A stretch of 64,000 nucleotides of DNA, from positions 3,224,001 to 3,288,000 of the forward strand of contig NZ_CP141606.1 of the NCBI RefSeq assembly GCF_035593345.1. The letters run 5' to 3'. The position numbers and the translations under genes were made by a program. Under the pieces are notes generated by a model. The model did no database searches, was not told the DNA's origin, and saw nothing but the letters and a program-made list of their open reading frames with translations. Each line of letters opens with the position of its first letter. The stretch's first letter is position 1. This DNA is from Lelliottia sp. JS-SCA-14. Its GTDB lineage: Bacteria > Pseudomonadota > Gammaproteobacteria > Enterobacterales > Enterobacteriaceae. Positions 27,979 to 36,854 of the stretch are shown one piece after another.

Positions 27979-29739
27979 ATGGTGACGAATCGTCAGCGCT
28001 ACCGCGAAAAAGTGTCCCAGATGGTAAGCTGGGGGCACTGGTTTGCCTTGTTCAACATTCTGTTGGCCATAGTCCTCGGCAGCCGTTATCTTTTAGTGGC
28101 CGACTGGCCGACGACGTTAACCGGGCGTGTTTACTCCTGGATAAGCGTTGTCGGGCACTTTAGTTTTCTGGTTTTCGCCACCTATCTGCTGATTCTGTTC
28201 CCCCTGACGTTTATAGTGATGTCGCAGCGGCTGATGCGGTTTTTATCCGCTATCCTCGCCACTGTCGGCATGACCCTGCTGCTGATCGACAGCGAAGTTT
28301 TCACCCGTTTTCACCTCCATCTCAATCCCATCGTCTGGGAACTGGTGATCAATCCCGACCAGAACGAAACCGCGCGTGACTGGCAGCTGATGTTTATCAG
28401 CGTGCCGATTATCCTGCTGATTGAGATGCTGTTTGCCACCTGGAGCTGGCAAAAACTGCGTAGCCTGACCCGACGCCGTCACTACGCGCAGCCGATTGCC
28501 GCCCTGTTTTTCGTGGCATTTATCAGCTCACACATTATGTACATCTGGGCGGATGCGAACTTCTATCGCCCGATTACCATGCAGCGCGCCAACCTGCCGC
28601 TCTCCTATCCAATGACGGCCCGTCGCTTCCTTGAGAAACACGGTCTGCTGGATGCGCAGGAGTACCAGCGTCGTCTGGTGGAGCAAGGCAATCCGGAAGC
28701 GGTGTCGGTTCAGTATCCGCTGAGTGAATTGCGCTATCGCGATATGGGCCAGGGGCAGAACGTTCTGCTCATTACCGTCGACGGCCTGAACTATTCCCGC
28801 TACGAGAAGCAGATGCCTGCGCTGGCGCAGTTCGCCGAGCAGAACATCAATTTCACCCAACACATGAGTTCGGGGAATAACACCGACGCCGGTATCTTTG
28901 GCCTGTTTTATGGTATTTCCGCGGGCTACATGGACGGCGTGCTCTCTTCCCGTACACCGGCGGCGCTGATTACCTCTCTGAATCAACAGGGCTACCAGTT
29001 GGGGCTGTTCTCCTCGGACGGTTTCAGCAGCCCGCTGTATCGCCAGGCGCTGCTCTCTGATTTCTCTCTGCCTGCGGCGCAAAACCAGTCCGACGAACAG
29101 ACCGCCGGTCAGTGGGTGAACTGGCTTAACCGCTACGCGCAGGAAGATAACCGCTGGTTCTCGTGGGTCGCGTTCAACGGCACAACCATGGATGACAGCA
29201 ACCAGAAAGGCTTTATGCGTCGCTACAGCCGTGCGGTGGGTAACGTCGACGACCAGATTGCGCGCGTGCTGAACGCCCTGCGCGAATCCGGCAAGCTGGA
29301 TAACACGGTGGTGATCATTACCGCCGGCCACGGTATTCCGCTCGGTGATGAAGCAAAAGAGATGAGCTGGACGCGCCCTAACCTGCACGTTCCACTTGTG
29401 GTTCACTGGCCGGGCACGCCTGCACAGCGCATCAACATGCTGACTGACCATAAAGACGTGATGACCACGCTGATGCAGCGCCTGCTGCACGTCAGCACCC
29501 CGGCGAATGAGTACTCGCAGGGACAGGATCTGTTTAGCGCAACGCGTCGCCACAACTGGGTGACCGCGGCAAGCGGAAACACCCTGGCCGTCACCACGCC
29601 GGAGCAGACGCTGGTGCTGAACAGCAACGGCAATTACCAGACTTACGACCTGCAGGGCGAGAAGATCCACGACCAGAAACCGCAGCTCAGTCTGCTGTTG
29701 CAGGTGCTGACCGACGAGAAACGGTTCATCGCTAACTGA
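27979..29739 (+). CDS. yejM: Inner-membrane regulator of LpxC turnover, YejM (PbgA/LapC)
   Basis: This 586-residue protein equals E. coli YejM in length. Five N-terminal membrane segments (about 20-190) precede a periplasmic sulfatase-fold domain (about 245-586, LLITVDGLNYSRYEKQMPAL at its start). YejM senses lipopolysaccharide and restrains LapB/FtsH degradation of LpxC. It is essential in E. coli. The ATG at 27979 is chosen by homology; an in-frame open stretch inside yejL is not part of it. tRNA-Pro follows. Confidence 0.96.
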   Translation: MVTNRQRYREKVSQMVSWGHWFALFNILLAIVLGSRYLLVADWPTTLTGRVYSWISVVGHFSFLVFATYLLILFPLTFIVMSQRLMRFLSAILATVGMTLLLIDSEVFTRFHLHLNPIVWELVINPDQNETARDWQLMFISVPIILLIEMLFATWSWQKLRSLTRRRHYAQPIAALFFVAFISSHIMYIWADANFYRPITMQRANLPLSYPMTARRFLEKHGLLDAQEYQRRLVEQGNPEAVSVQYPLSELRYRDMGQGQNVLLITVDGLNYSRYEKQMPALAQFAEQNINFTQHMSSGNNTDAGIFGLFYGISAGYMDGVLSSRTPAALITSLNQQGYQLGLFSSDGFSSPLYRQALLSDFSLPAAQNQSDEQTAGQWVNWLNRYAQEDNRWFSWVAFNGTTMDDSNQKGFMRRYSRAVGNVDDQIARVLNALRESGKLDNTVVIITAGHGIPLGDEAKEMSWTRPNLHVPLVVHWPGTPAQRINMLTDHKDVMTTLMQRLLHVSTPANEYSQGQDLFSATRRHNWVTAASGNTLAVTTPEQTLVLNSNGNYQTYDLQGEKIHDQKPQLSLLLQVLTDEKRFIAN

Positions 29740-29770
29740 TTAATTTTGAATCAGTTAGCGTGGCCTGATC

Positions 29771-29798
29771 TTGCAATCGGAAAGCAAACAGGTAGTAT
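29771..29798 (+). promoter_or_regulatory. Promoter of tRNA-Pro
   Basis: TTGCAA (29771-29776) and TAGTAT (29793-29798) are separated by 16 bases. The tRNA 5' end is 14 bases further on. Confidence 0.65.
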
Positions 29799-29811
29799 CT
29801 TTTTACAGCAT

Positions 29812-29888
29812 CGGCACGTAGCGCAGCCTGGTAGCGCATCGTCATGGGGTGGCGAGGGTCGAGAGTTCAAATCTCTCCGTGCCGACCA
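29812..29888 (+). tRNA. proL: tRNA-Pro (anticodon GGG)
   Basis: This 77-base tRNA has an encoded CCA end. The acceptor arms CGGCACG and CGTGCCG pair. The T loop is GTTCAAATC, and the anticodon loop reads CATGGGGTG with GGG as anticodon, decoding CCC/CCU. It is nearly identical to E. coli proL, with compensated changes in the anticodon stem. It is in the K-12 position after yejM. Confidence 0.96.
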
Positions 29889-29896
29889 AAACATTT

Positions 29897-29929
29897 AAAA
29901 AAAACCAACCTTTTAGGGTTGGTTTTTTT
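29897..29929 (+). terminator. Rho-independent terminator of tRNA-Pro
   Basis: The stem AACCAACC TTTTA GGGTTGGTT is followed by T6. It lies 14 bases after the CCA end. Confidence 0.85.
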
Positions 29930-29980
29930 ATGCCTGAACGCCCGGACGGCTTGACTTTCCCCCGCTTCGTCGCGAAAATA

Positions 29981-29996
29981 CTGTACATAAAAACAG
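29981..29996. promoter_or_regulatory. LexA (SOS) box
   Basis: CTGTACATAAAAACAG has the invariant CTGT-N8-ACAG of LexA operators. It overlaps the promoter region of the dinI-like gene, 17 bases before its start. Confidence 0.85.
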
Positions 29997-30012
29997 TTAT
30001 CATGAGGCAGTT

Positions 30013-30252
30013 ATGTTTGTTGAACTCGTTTATGACAAGCGCAACGTTGCAGGGTTGCCAGGCGCCAGCGACATTATTCTCACTGAGTTAACCAAACGCG
30101 TGCACCGGATTTTCCCGGATGCCGTGGTGAAAGTTAAACCGATGCAGGCTAACGGCTTAAACAGCGACGCCAGTAAAAGCGATCGTGAGAAACTCAACCG
30201 CATGCTGGAAGAGATGTTCGAAGAAGCGGATATGTGGATGGTTTCAGAGTAA
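30013..30252 (+). CDS. DinI/MsgA-family SOS protein
   Basis: This 79-residue protein aligns with DinI along its length: an N-terminal beta-alpha part (MFVELVYDKR), FPDAVVKVKPMQ, and the acidic C-terminal helix EEMFEEADMWMVSE (DinI: ESADDWFVSE). It is closer to Salmonella MsgA as I recall it. DinI binds RecA filaments through this acidic helix and modulates LexA/UmuD cleavage. The LexA box just upstream supports SOS induction. GAGG precedes the ATG. It lies immediately after tRNA-Pro, where K-12 has narP. Confidence 0.85.
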   Translation: MFVELVYDKRNVAGLPGASDIILTELTKRVHRIFPDAVVKVKPMQANGLNSDASKSDREKLNRMLEEMFEEADMWMVSE

Positions 30253-30288
30253 CCGTTCAATATACGACGCTCTCAGCATGAATGCCCC

Positions 30289-30319
30289 AATCCCTGGTCA
30301 ATGCACCGGGGATTTTTTT
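30289..30319 (+). terminator. Rho-independent terminator of the dinI-like gene
   Basis: AATCCCTGGT ... ACCGGGGATT forms a stem with one wobble or bulge, followed by T7. It lies 37 bases after the stop. Confidence 0.75.
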
Positions 30320-30410
30320 AGCAAGGTTCAGTCTGCGCGCGATGATTTAAGCTATTGAGTCAGCAGGTGATTGCGCGTTTCATGACTTCTGCGATAATTA
30401 TTAAAAAACG

Positions 30411-31076
30411 ATGGGCAACATCATGAACCCCAAAGCTGTTATGCCGATTCATACTCTGACTCGTTTTAAGCCTTTTACGCAGATAGAGCGTCTGACTCGC
30501 CACTTTCTTCCGCTGGCCGACATTAAACATTTTTCTGCGCACCGTATCCTTCATCTCGAAAATACGAGCGGGCGACTCTGCCTCATTCTGCTTGAAGGGT
30601 TGATCGATATTTCTCGCATTGATGATGGAATACTGAAAGGGACGATCAAAGCCCCTTTTGTCGCGGGTATCTCACACCCGGATTACATGGCGAATACGTT
30701 CCGCTTAATGACCGCGACGAAGGTGAAAGTCGCCATTCTGCCCTACAAAGAGGCGATGGCAATTATCAGAGGAAAATCATTGTGGGAAGACTACAGTAAC
30801 TATCTTCTGTATATCATGGGGTTACAGGCCACACTGAGCAATCACAGTATCGGATTGCGCGCGCAGGATATTATTCGCGACTGTTTGATTGATTTAATGA
30901 ACGAGAGTGAACAGTACCGTCTAAAAACGAATGCCTGTAAATACATTATGGAAAAGACGGCGTTATCGCGTAGCGGGGTGATGGGTATTCTGGCCAAAAT
31001 GAAAAAAGAAAAATCCATCGGCATTGAACGCGGTGTGCTTATTTTTATTAATGATGCGGTGGCGTCATCTGACTGA
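30411..31076 (+). CDS. IprA-like winged-helix transcriptional regulator
   Basis: This 221-residue protein is probably cytosolic. An N-terminal half (about 10-115) resembles a Crp-like sensory barrel without an obvious ligand motif. The C-terminal half (about 150-212, with KYIMEKTALSRSGVMGILAKM) looks like a winged helix-turn-helix of the type in IprA/YaiV. The codons are AT-richer than in neighbours, suggesting transfer. The start is uncertain: ATG at 30411 or 30423, neither with a strong ribosome-binding site. Target and signal are unknown. Confidence 0.6.
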   Translation: MGNIMNPKAVMPIHTLTRFKPFTQIERLTRHFLPLADIKHFSAHRILHLENTSGRLCLILLEGLIDISRIDDGILKGTIKAPFVAGISHPDYMANTFRLMTATKVKVAILPYKEAMAIIRGKSLWEDYSNYLLYIMGLQATLSNHSIGLRAQDIIRDCLIDLMNESEQYRLKTNACKYIMEKTALSRSGVMGILAKMKKEKSIGIERGVLIFINDAVASSD

Positions 31077-31083
31077 GACGTTT

Positions 31084-31111
31084 AATGAGGTCATCAGCTG
31101 ATAACCTCATT
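31084..31111. terminator. Palindromic hairpin between convergent genes
   Basis: AATGAGGT and ACCTCATT enclose a second palindrome, ATCAGCTGAT, making a near-complete 28-base inverted repeat. There is no T-run, so intrinsic termination is uncertain. Confidence 0.45.
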
Positions 31112-31126
31112 GATGCACATAACCAA

Positions 31127-31387
31127 TTAGCGCTTATCCGGGCCGCCCAGGAAAAAGATCCCCAGCGGAATCGCCAGAAGGATCGTGAAGACCATGCTGT
31201 AAACAAAAATCATCGCCGATTGCAGCACGTACATACTGGTCGTCCACTCGGACAGCGGAATATTGTACTGCTCAATCACACCGACGATTGTCGCTCGTCC
31301 GACGCCTGCTGCGGCAATCAGAAACACCACAAACAGCGCCAGTAAAAACTTCCTGCCTTCGGGAGTGTTAAGCTTTGCGCGGACCAT
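31127..31387 (-). CDS. Small two-TM membrane protein (DUF2534-like)
   Basis: This 86-residue protein has a basic N-terminus (MVRAKLNTPEGRKF), TM1 (about 14-36), a short polar loop with IEQYNIPLSEWTTSM and TM2 (about 55-80, ending LGIFFLGGPDKR). It resembles small enterobacterial DUF2534 proteins as I recall them; the function is unknown. I chose the ATG at 31387, after AGGAAAGAGAG, over an upstream in-frame ATG at 31417. It is convergent with the IprA-like gene and divergent from eco. Confidence 0.6.
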   Translation of the reverse strand: MVRAKLNTPEGRKFLLALFVVFLIAAAGVGRATIVGVIEQYNIPLSEWTTSMYVLQSAMIFVYSMVFTILLAIPLGIFFLGGPDKR

Positions 31388-31597
31388 GTCTCTCTTTCCT
31401 TTACAGATGAATAACAATATATTCCGCTAACCCTAACACGATCTTCCCTTTCATTCCATCTCAGCATTAACAACTACCCTGACGCCTCCAAAGTAGTGCA
31501 ATCAACCGTATGAAATCAAAATATAGGTAAATCAAACCAAACAGTTCTCTGAGCTGTGCTAATCTTGCATCGATTGTTTGACATAAAAGGAATGACT

Positions 31598-32101
31598 GTG
31601 AAAAACACCCCTAAATTTGCCATTGCCCTGCTGGCCGCAGCCTGCATGAGCACCAGCGCTTTCGCCAGCGACACGCAGAAGCCGCAGCCTCTGGAAAAAA
31701 TCGCGCCCTACCCGCAGGCGGAAAAAGGCATGAAGCGTCAGGTCATTCAGCTCCCGGCTCAGGAAGATGAATCGGCGTTTAAAGTGGAGCTGCTGATTGG
31801 TCAGAACCTGGAAGTGGACTGTAACCGTCATCGCCTGGGCGGCAAACTGGAGAGCAAAACCCTCGAAGGCTGGGGCTATGACTACTACGTCTTTGATAAA
31901 GTGACGTCTCCGGTTTCGACCATGATGGCCTGCCCGGATGGCAAGAAAACCCAGCAGTTCGTGACCGCCTATCTGGGCGAAAACAGCCTTCTGCGCTATA
32001 ACAGCAAATTACCGATCGTGGTGTACACACCGGATAATGTCGACGTGAAATTCCGCATCTGGAAAGCGGACGAAAAAGTCGAAAACGCCGTCGTGCGTTA
32101 A
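31598..32101 (+). CDS. eco: Ecotin, periplasmic serine-protease inhibitor
   Basis: This 167-residue protein inhibits trypsin-fold proteases as a dimer. The signal peptide runs to about residue 23 (MSTSAFA). The mature part is very close to E. coli ecotin, including the reactive loop [10 protein letters not shown] with the P1 Met and the disulphide Cys (VDCNRH and MACPDG). I set the start at the GTG at 31598, six bases after AAAGGA; the ATG at 31592 overlaps that site too closely. A Cys16 in the signal (LLAAACM) faintly resembles a lipobox but lacks a proper -3 residue. A terminator follows. Confidence 0.94.
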   Translation: MKNTPKFAIALLAAACMSTSAFASDTQKPQPLEKIAPYPQAEKGMKRQVIQLPAQEDESAFKVELLIGQNLEVDCNRHRLGGKLESKTLEGWGYDYYVFDKVTSPVSTMMACPDGKKTQQFVTAYLGENSLLRYNSKLPIVVYTPDNVDVKFRIWKADEKVENAVVR

Positions 32102-32136
32102 AAAAAAGGCCGAGTAGCGATACCCGGCCTTTTTTA
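32102..32136. terminator. Rho-independent terminator between eco and mqo
   Basis: GGCCG-A-GTA GCGA TAC-C-CGGCC is bounded by A7 and T6 and is shared by the convergent genes. Confidence 0.85.
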
Positions 32137-32146
32137 TTCAGCTCAC

Positions 32147-33802
32147 TCAGAGCGCGATATCCGCGACCGGTTTAGATTCCGGCTGAGGTTTTGCCTGCGG
32201 TTGCGCCTGTGGTGCCGCGTCCGCCGCCTGCGGTTTCTCGTATTTGAGCTGCAGAACGCCGCTGGTGTATTCCAGCTCTTGTTCCGTCGCCGCCACGTTA
32301 CCGTTCAGCTTAGTGCCGTAGGAAGGAATAATGGTTTTCAGCTTCGCCTGCCATTCCGGGCTGGCGACTTTATCTTTAAACACTTTTTCCATCAGATGCA
32401 GCATGATCGGTGCCGCGGTGGATGCGCCAGGAGACGCGCCCAGCAGCGCCGCGATGGTGCCATCTTTGTCGCTCACCACTTCCGTCCCCAGACGCAGCAC
32501 ACCACCCTCTTTCGGATCGCGTTTAATGATCTGCACGCGCTGACCCGCCTGCCACAGACGCCAGTCGGCTTTCTTCGCCTGCGGATAATATTCCTGCAGG
32601 GCAGCAAAGCGATCGTCATCGGAGAGCATCACCTGGCTAATCAGGTATTTCACCAGATCGAAGTTATCCAGGCCCACATCCACCATCGGCATAAAGTTCG
32701 AGGTGGTGGTGGAACTCAGCAGATCCCACAGAGAGCCGTTTTTAAGGAATTTGGTGGAGAAGGTCGCGAACGGCCCAAACAGCACCACACGTTTACCGTC
32801 CAGAATACGGGTATCGATGTGCGGAACCGACATCGGTGGTGCGCCGACAGAAGCCTGACCATACACTTTCGCCAGATGGCGATTCACCACTTCCGGGTTA
32901 TCGGATACCAGGAACTGACCGCCGACCGGGAAGCCCGCATAGTCGTCCGCTTCAGGAATACCGGACTCCTGCAGCAGTTTCAGCGCCGCGCCACCGGCAC
33001 CGATAAAGACGAACTTCGCCTTGATCACATGCTCGGCTTCGTTGTTTTTCAGATCGGCAACGGTCACGCTCCAGCTGTTATCCGCGTTGCGCTTAAAGCC
33101 GCGCACTTCGGTGCTGACCTGCAGGTTGAAGTTATCCTTCTTCTGCAATGCGCCCACCAGCTGACGGGTGATTTCGCCGTAGTTCACGTCGGTGCCGATC
33201 TCAGTGCGCGTGGCGGCCACTTTCTGATTCGGGTCGCGCCCTTCCATCACCAGCGGTGCCCACTCTTTGATCTGGGCATGATCTTCAGAATATTTCATGC
33301 CGCGGAACAGGCTGCTCTGCTGGAGTGCCGCATAGCGCGCACGCAGGAAATTGACGTTGTCGTCGCCCCACACGAAGCTCATGTGCGGAACGGTGTTAAT
33401 GAAGGAGTGCGGATCGTGCATCACGCCGCTGTTGACCTGATGTGACCAGAACTGACGGGAGATCTGGAACGCTTCGTTGATCTCTACCGCTTTCTCGATA
33501 CTAATGGAACCGTCCTTTTTCTGCGGAGTGTAGTTCAGTTCCATAAGTGCCGAGTGGCCCGTACCGGCGTTGTTCCAGCCGTTCGAACTCTCCTGCGCTA
33601 CGCCATCCAGGCGCTCAACCATGGTCATCGACCAGTCTGGCTGTAATTCCTGTAAGTAGGTGCCCAGAGTGGCGCTCATAATGCCGCCGCCAATTAAAAG
33701 GACGTCCGTTTCCTGCTCTTTCGGGGTGTCAGCCTTCGCCGCCATCGAGATGGCGCTCAGCCCTACGGCCATAGAAAAGAGCATGGCAGTCATTTTTTTC
33801 AT
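32147..33802 (-). CDS. mqo: Malate:quinone oxidoreductase
   Basis: This 551-residue FAD enzyme oxidises L-malate to oxaloacetate and passes electrons to the quinone pool at the inner membrane. The FAD motif is [15 protein letters not shown] (about 32-46). Stretches such as [19 protein letters not shown] and [14 protein letters not shown] are family landmarks. The C-terminus carries a Pro/Gln/Ala-rich tail (about 525-545) ending VADIAL, as in E. coli but with a different repeat. Two adjacent ATGs (33805, 33802) are possible; I took the one matching E. coli. Confidence 0.95.
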   Translation of the reverse strand: MKKMTAMLFSMAVGLSAISMAAKADTPKEQETDVLLIGGGIMSATLGTYLQELQPDWSMTMVERLDGVAQESSNGWNNAGTGHSALMELNYTPQKKDGSISIEKAVEINEAFQISRQFWSHQVNSGVMHDPHSFINTVPHMSFVWGDDNVNFLRARYAALQQSSLFRGMKYSEDHAQIKEWAPLVMEGRDPNQKVAATRTEIGTDVNYGEITRQLVGALQKKDNFNLQVSTEVRGFKRNADNSWSVTVADLKNNEAEHVIKAKFVFIGAGGAALKLLQESGIPEADDYAGFPVGGQFLVSDNPEVVNRHLAKVYGQASVGAPPMSVPHIDTRILDGKRVVLFGPFATFSTKFLKNGSLWDLLSSTTTSNFMPMVDVGLDNFDLVKYLISQVMLSDDDRFAALQEYYPQAKKADWRLWQAGQRVQIIKRDPKEGGVLRLGTEVVSDKDGTIAALLGASPGASTAAPIMLHLMEKVFKDKVASPEWQAKLKTIIPSYGTKLNGNVAATEQELEYTSGVLQLKYEKPQAADAAPQAQPQAKPQPESKPVADIAL

Positions 33803-34040
33803 CATTTATGCCTTACTTGTAGTCGTGCTTTTTACGTGGAAATTGCAGGTGAAATAAGCTGCGGGGCAACGTTAACAATTTTTAAACATTGTTTAAAGAT
33901 TAAGAAATTATTGTAATTGTGAAATTAAATGTTGGAATTTTTGTAGGGTTAAGCGAACTGCTGGCTGGCACAGCGGGGTATTTGTGGCTACTATGCTGCA
34001 CTTTGTGATCGCGCGCACGGAAGCCTGCCCTAACCAGCGA

Positions 34041-35294
34041 ATGTCTATGTCATTACCCCACTCTTCTGCCCTGACGCCTGACGATGGCCGCGTGGCGAGC
34101 GTACTCCGCTCCCCCAAACTGTTGATGCGCGAAACCTTAGCCGGTGTGATTACCGCCCTGGCGCTGATCCCCGAAGTGATTTCGTTTTCCGTGGTCGCGG
34201 GCGTTGACCCGAAGGTGAGCCTGATCGCCTCGGTGGTGCTGTGTCTGGCGATGTCCGTTCTCGGCGGTCGTCCGGCGATGGTCACCGCCGCTGCGGGTTC
34301 TGTCGCACTGGTGATTGGCCCGATGGTGCATCTCCACGGCGTGCAGTACATTCTGCCTGCGGTGATCCTCGCCGGGCTGATTCAAATCCTGTTTGGCGCG
34401 CTGGGCATGGCGCGACTGATGCGCTTTATCCCCCAGTCGGTGATGACCGGGTTTGTGAACGCCCTCGGTATTTTGATTTTCTTTGCTCAGGTTCCGCATT
34501 TCTGGACCAAAAGCCCGCTGATCGTCGGCCTGTTTGTCCTCACTCTGCTGATCGTTCTTTGGGCGCCGCGCTTTATTAAGAGCGTTCCCTCACCGCTGAT
34601 CGCGATTGTCGTGTTGACCATCTTTACCGTCACCAGCGGGCAACTCCTGCCCACCGTCGGGGATGAAGGCTCCATGAGCGGTGGCCTGCCGGGGCTGACG
34701 CAGCTGCTGGTGCCGCTGAATTTGCAGACGCTCAGCATCATCTGGCCCTGCGCCCTGAGCATCGCCTTTGTCGGGCTGATGGAGTCGTTGCTGACGGCAA
34801 AACTGGTGGATGAACTGACCCTGACGCCGTCCAGCAAGCGCCGGGAGAGCATCGGGTTGGGCGTGGCGAATATCCTGTCCGGCTTTTACGGCGGCATCGC
34901 CGGATGCGCGATGATCGGGCAAACCATCGTCAACGTGGAGATGGGGAAAGGACGCAGCCGCATTTCTACGCTCGCCGCAGGCGTGGTCCTGCTGATTCTG
35001 GTGACTGCGCTCAGTGAAGTGATGGCGCACATTCCGATGGCAGTGCTGGCGGGAATTATGGCGATTGTCGCCTTCAAAACCTTTAACTGGCACAGCATCC
35101 AGCCGGGCACTGTGAAAAACGCCCCAATCGCCGAAACGCTGGTAATGCTGGTGACCGTGGCGGCCACCGTTTCCACCGGCAATCTGGCGATTGGCGTGCT
35201 GGGCGGTATTATCGTGATGGCGATAATCCCCGCCCGTCTGAAGCGCAAGCAGGCGCTTAAAGCAGGAAAATCGTCGCCAGACCAAGGAAAATAA
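34041..35294 (+). CDS. SulP-family inorganic anion transporter, no STAS domain
   Basis: This polytopic inner-membrane protein (417 residues from this start) has the SulP pattern: MRETLAGVITALALIPEVISFS at the first helix, GGRPAMVTAAAGSVALVIGP (SulP hallmark), then about ten more hydrophobic segments. The protein ends in a basic tail (PARLKRKQALKAG) where longer SulP proteins have a STAS domain; none is present. The substrate may be sulphate, bicarbonate or another anion; the sequence does not decide. The start is uncertain (GTG 33984 with GCGGGG upstream, or ATG 34041/34047). Its 3' end overlaps mgtE by 38 bases. Confidence 0.8.
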   Translation: MSMSLPHSSALTPDDGRVASVLRSPKLLMRETLAGVITALALIPEVISFSVVAGVDPKVSLIASVVLCLAMSVLGGRPAMVTAAAGSVALVIGPMVHLHGVQYILPAVILAGLIQILFGALGMARLMRFIPQSVMTGFVNALGILIFFAQVPHFWTKSPLIVGLFVLTLLIVLWAPRFIKSVPSPLIAIVVLTIFTVTSGQLLPTVGDEGSMSGGLPGLTQLLVPLNLQTLSIIWPCALSIAFVGLMESLLTAKLVDELTLTPSSKRRESIGLGVANILSGFYGGIAGCAMIGQTIVNVEMGKGRSRISTLAAGVVLLILVTALSEVMAHIPMAVLAGIMAIVAFKTFNWHSIQPGTVKNAPIAETLVMLVTVAATVSTGNLAIGVLGGIIVMAIIPARLKRKQALKAGKSSPDQGK

Positions 35295-36693
35295 AGAAGC
35301 CGCCGGTATCGGTAATGGCGGTGATCATGACGCTCGACCCCACCGCGGGGTCGCGCCCAAATCGGGTCATGGTCAGGGGGATAATCACCCCCATCATCGA
35401 GGCTACCAGCAGGTTCAGCACCATTGCCAGCATCATCACGCCACCCAGCGCCATATCGTCGTACAGCCACCAGGTGATGCCGCCCATGATCCCGCCCCAG
35501 ACCAGGCCGTTGATCAGCGCCACACCCATCTCTCTGAAGATCAGAAACGTAAAGTTGCCGGGCTGAATTTTCTCCAGCGCCAGAGCGCGCACAATCATGG
35601 TGATAGTCTGATTGCCGGTGTTCCCGCCAATCCCCGCCACGATCGGCATCAGGGAAGCCAGGGCGACCAGCTGTGAGATGGTGTGTTCGAAACCATCAAT
35701 CACGCGGGAGGCAATGAACGCCGTACATAAGTTTATCGCCAGCCACGCCCAGCGCGTTTTAACCGCTTTGCCGACAGAGGCATGCACGTCATCTTCGGCG
35801 CTCAAACCGCCTAATGCGCGCAGATCGTTATCGGTCTCTTCATACACCACGTCAACGATCTCATCGATCGTCACGCGGCCCATCAGTTTGCCAACGGAAT
35901 CGACTACCGCGGCGCTGATCAGGTTGTCACGTTCGAAGGTACGCGCCGCTTTTTCGGCGTCATCTTCCGGGGAGAAGACCATCGGCTCGGTGTTCATCAC
36001 CTCGCTCACCCGGCGCTGCGCGCCGTTCAGCAGGATGGATTGCAGCTTGAGTTCACCGAGCAAAGTTTTGTCGCGCGCCGTGACGAACAGTTTGTCGGTG
36101 TTCTCCGGCATTTTGCCCTTGCGGCGCAGATAGCGCTGCACAGTTGCCAGCGTGACGTCCGGGCGCACCATGATCACTTCGAACTCCATGATCGCGCCGA
36201 CGCTGTCCTTGTCGAAATCCATCACCTGGCGCACGCGAGCGCGCTCTGCCGCCGGGAGCGACGCCAGCAGGCGGCCCGTCAGGTTACGCGGCAGGTGCTG
36301 AACCAGATAGATCTGCTCGTCAATATCCAGCGTCTGCACGGCATCGAGAAGCTCGCGGTCGCTCATCTCATCGATGAGATCGTCCCAGACGTTTTCGGAC
36401 GCCTCCAGCAGGACCTGGCCGCGTTCGTGATCCTGCACCAGCCGCCATAAGGCGTGACGCTCTTCCGAAGGGAGAGATTCGAGGGTATCCGCCAGATCCG
36501 GCGGCGGTAAATGAGCAACCAGCGCCCCTACCTCAGCAATATCGTCGGTCAAAGTACCGACGTCATATTGCTCAGCCAGGGTTAATTTGCCTAATAACGC
36601 CGACGTGACTGCTTTATCTGTGGTGAGGAGCCAGATGAGTCGGGCGCGCTCCTGATCGCGCAGCCTTGCGCTGTTTTTGGTTATCAAAGACAT
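35257..36693 (-). CDS. mgtE: Magnesium transporter MgtE
   Basis: This 478-residue channel has a cytosolic N domain of helical repeats (about 20-145), a tandem CBS pair (about 150-270), a plug helix and five membrane segments (about 300-478). The GGNTGNQTITMIVRALAL motif and the end helix with GRDPAVGSSVMITAITDTGGF are the ion-path landmarks. Mg2+ bound to the cytosolic domains closes the channel in studied relatives. Start ATG 36693, with a TTG codon just before it. K-12 lacks this gene. I see no M-box-like leader in the short upstream region. Confidence 0.92.
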   Translation of the reverse strand: MSLITKNSARLRDQERARLIWLLTTDKAVTSALLGKLTLAEQYDVGTLTDDIAEVGALVAHLPPPDLADTLESLPSEERHALWRLVQDHERGQVLLEASENVWDDLIDEMSDRELLDAVQTLDIDEQIYLVQHLPRNLTGRLLASLPAAERARVRQVMDFDKDSVGAIMEFEVIMVRPDVTLATVQRYLRRKGKMPENTDKLFVTARDKTLLGELKLQSILLNGAQRRVSEVMNTEPMVFSPEDDAEKAARTFERDNLISAAVVDSVGKLMGRVTIDEIVDVVYEETDNDLRALGGLSAEDDVHASVGKAVKTRWAWLAINLCTAFIASRVIDGFEHTISQLVALASLMPIVAGIGGNTGNQTITMIVRALALEKIQPGNFTFLIFREMGVALINGLVWGGIMGGITWWLYDDMALGGVMMLAMVLNLLVASMMGVIIPLTMTRFGRDPAVGSSVMITAITDTGGFFIFLGLATIFLL

Positions 36694-36812
36694 CAATCAT
36701 AAATCCATGAAATAAGGTGATATCAAGCATAGCCTGAGGGAATGTAAATGATAATAAACAAATGGCCGGAAGGGTGAAAAAAGCGGCGGGTGGTGCATGT
36801 TTTGACGTTGAG

Positions 36813-36844
36813 TAGGCCGGGTAAGGCGAAGCCGCCACCCGGCA
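36813..36844. repeat. REP palindromic unit
   Basis: GTAGGCCGGGTAAGGCGAAG with its mirrored half GCCGCCACCCGGC lies between mgtE and the end of yojI, 10 bases beyond the yojI stop. It is the same class as the unit at 7829-7860. Confidence 0.8.
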
Positions 36845-36854
36845 TTTTTGGGGA

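Noticed and set aside
29812..31590. Integrated prophage or island at tRNA-Pro
   Set aside because: There is no integrase and I found no repeat of the tRNA 3' end within the patch; only accessory content is supported.
31598..31672. Ecotin as a lipoprotein (Cys16 in the signal peptide)
   Set aside because: The residues before Cys16 are Ala-Ala-Ala without the Leu/Val at -3, and a normal signal cleavage site follows.
36697..36854. M-box Mg2+ riboswitch upstream of mgtE
   Set aside because: The gap is about 160 bases, holds a REP and a gene end, and shows none of the paired segments I would expect.
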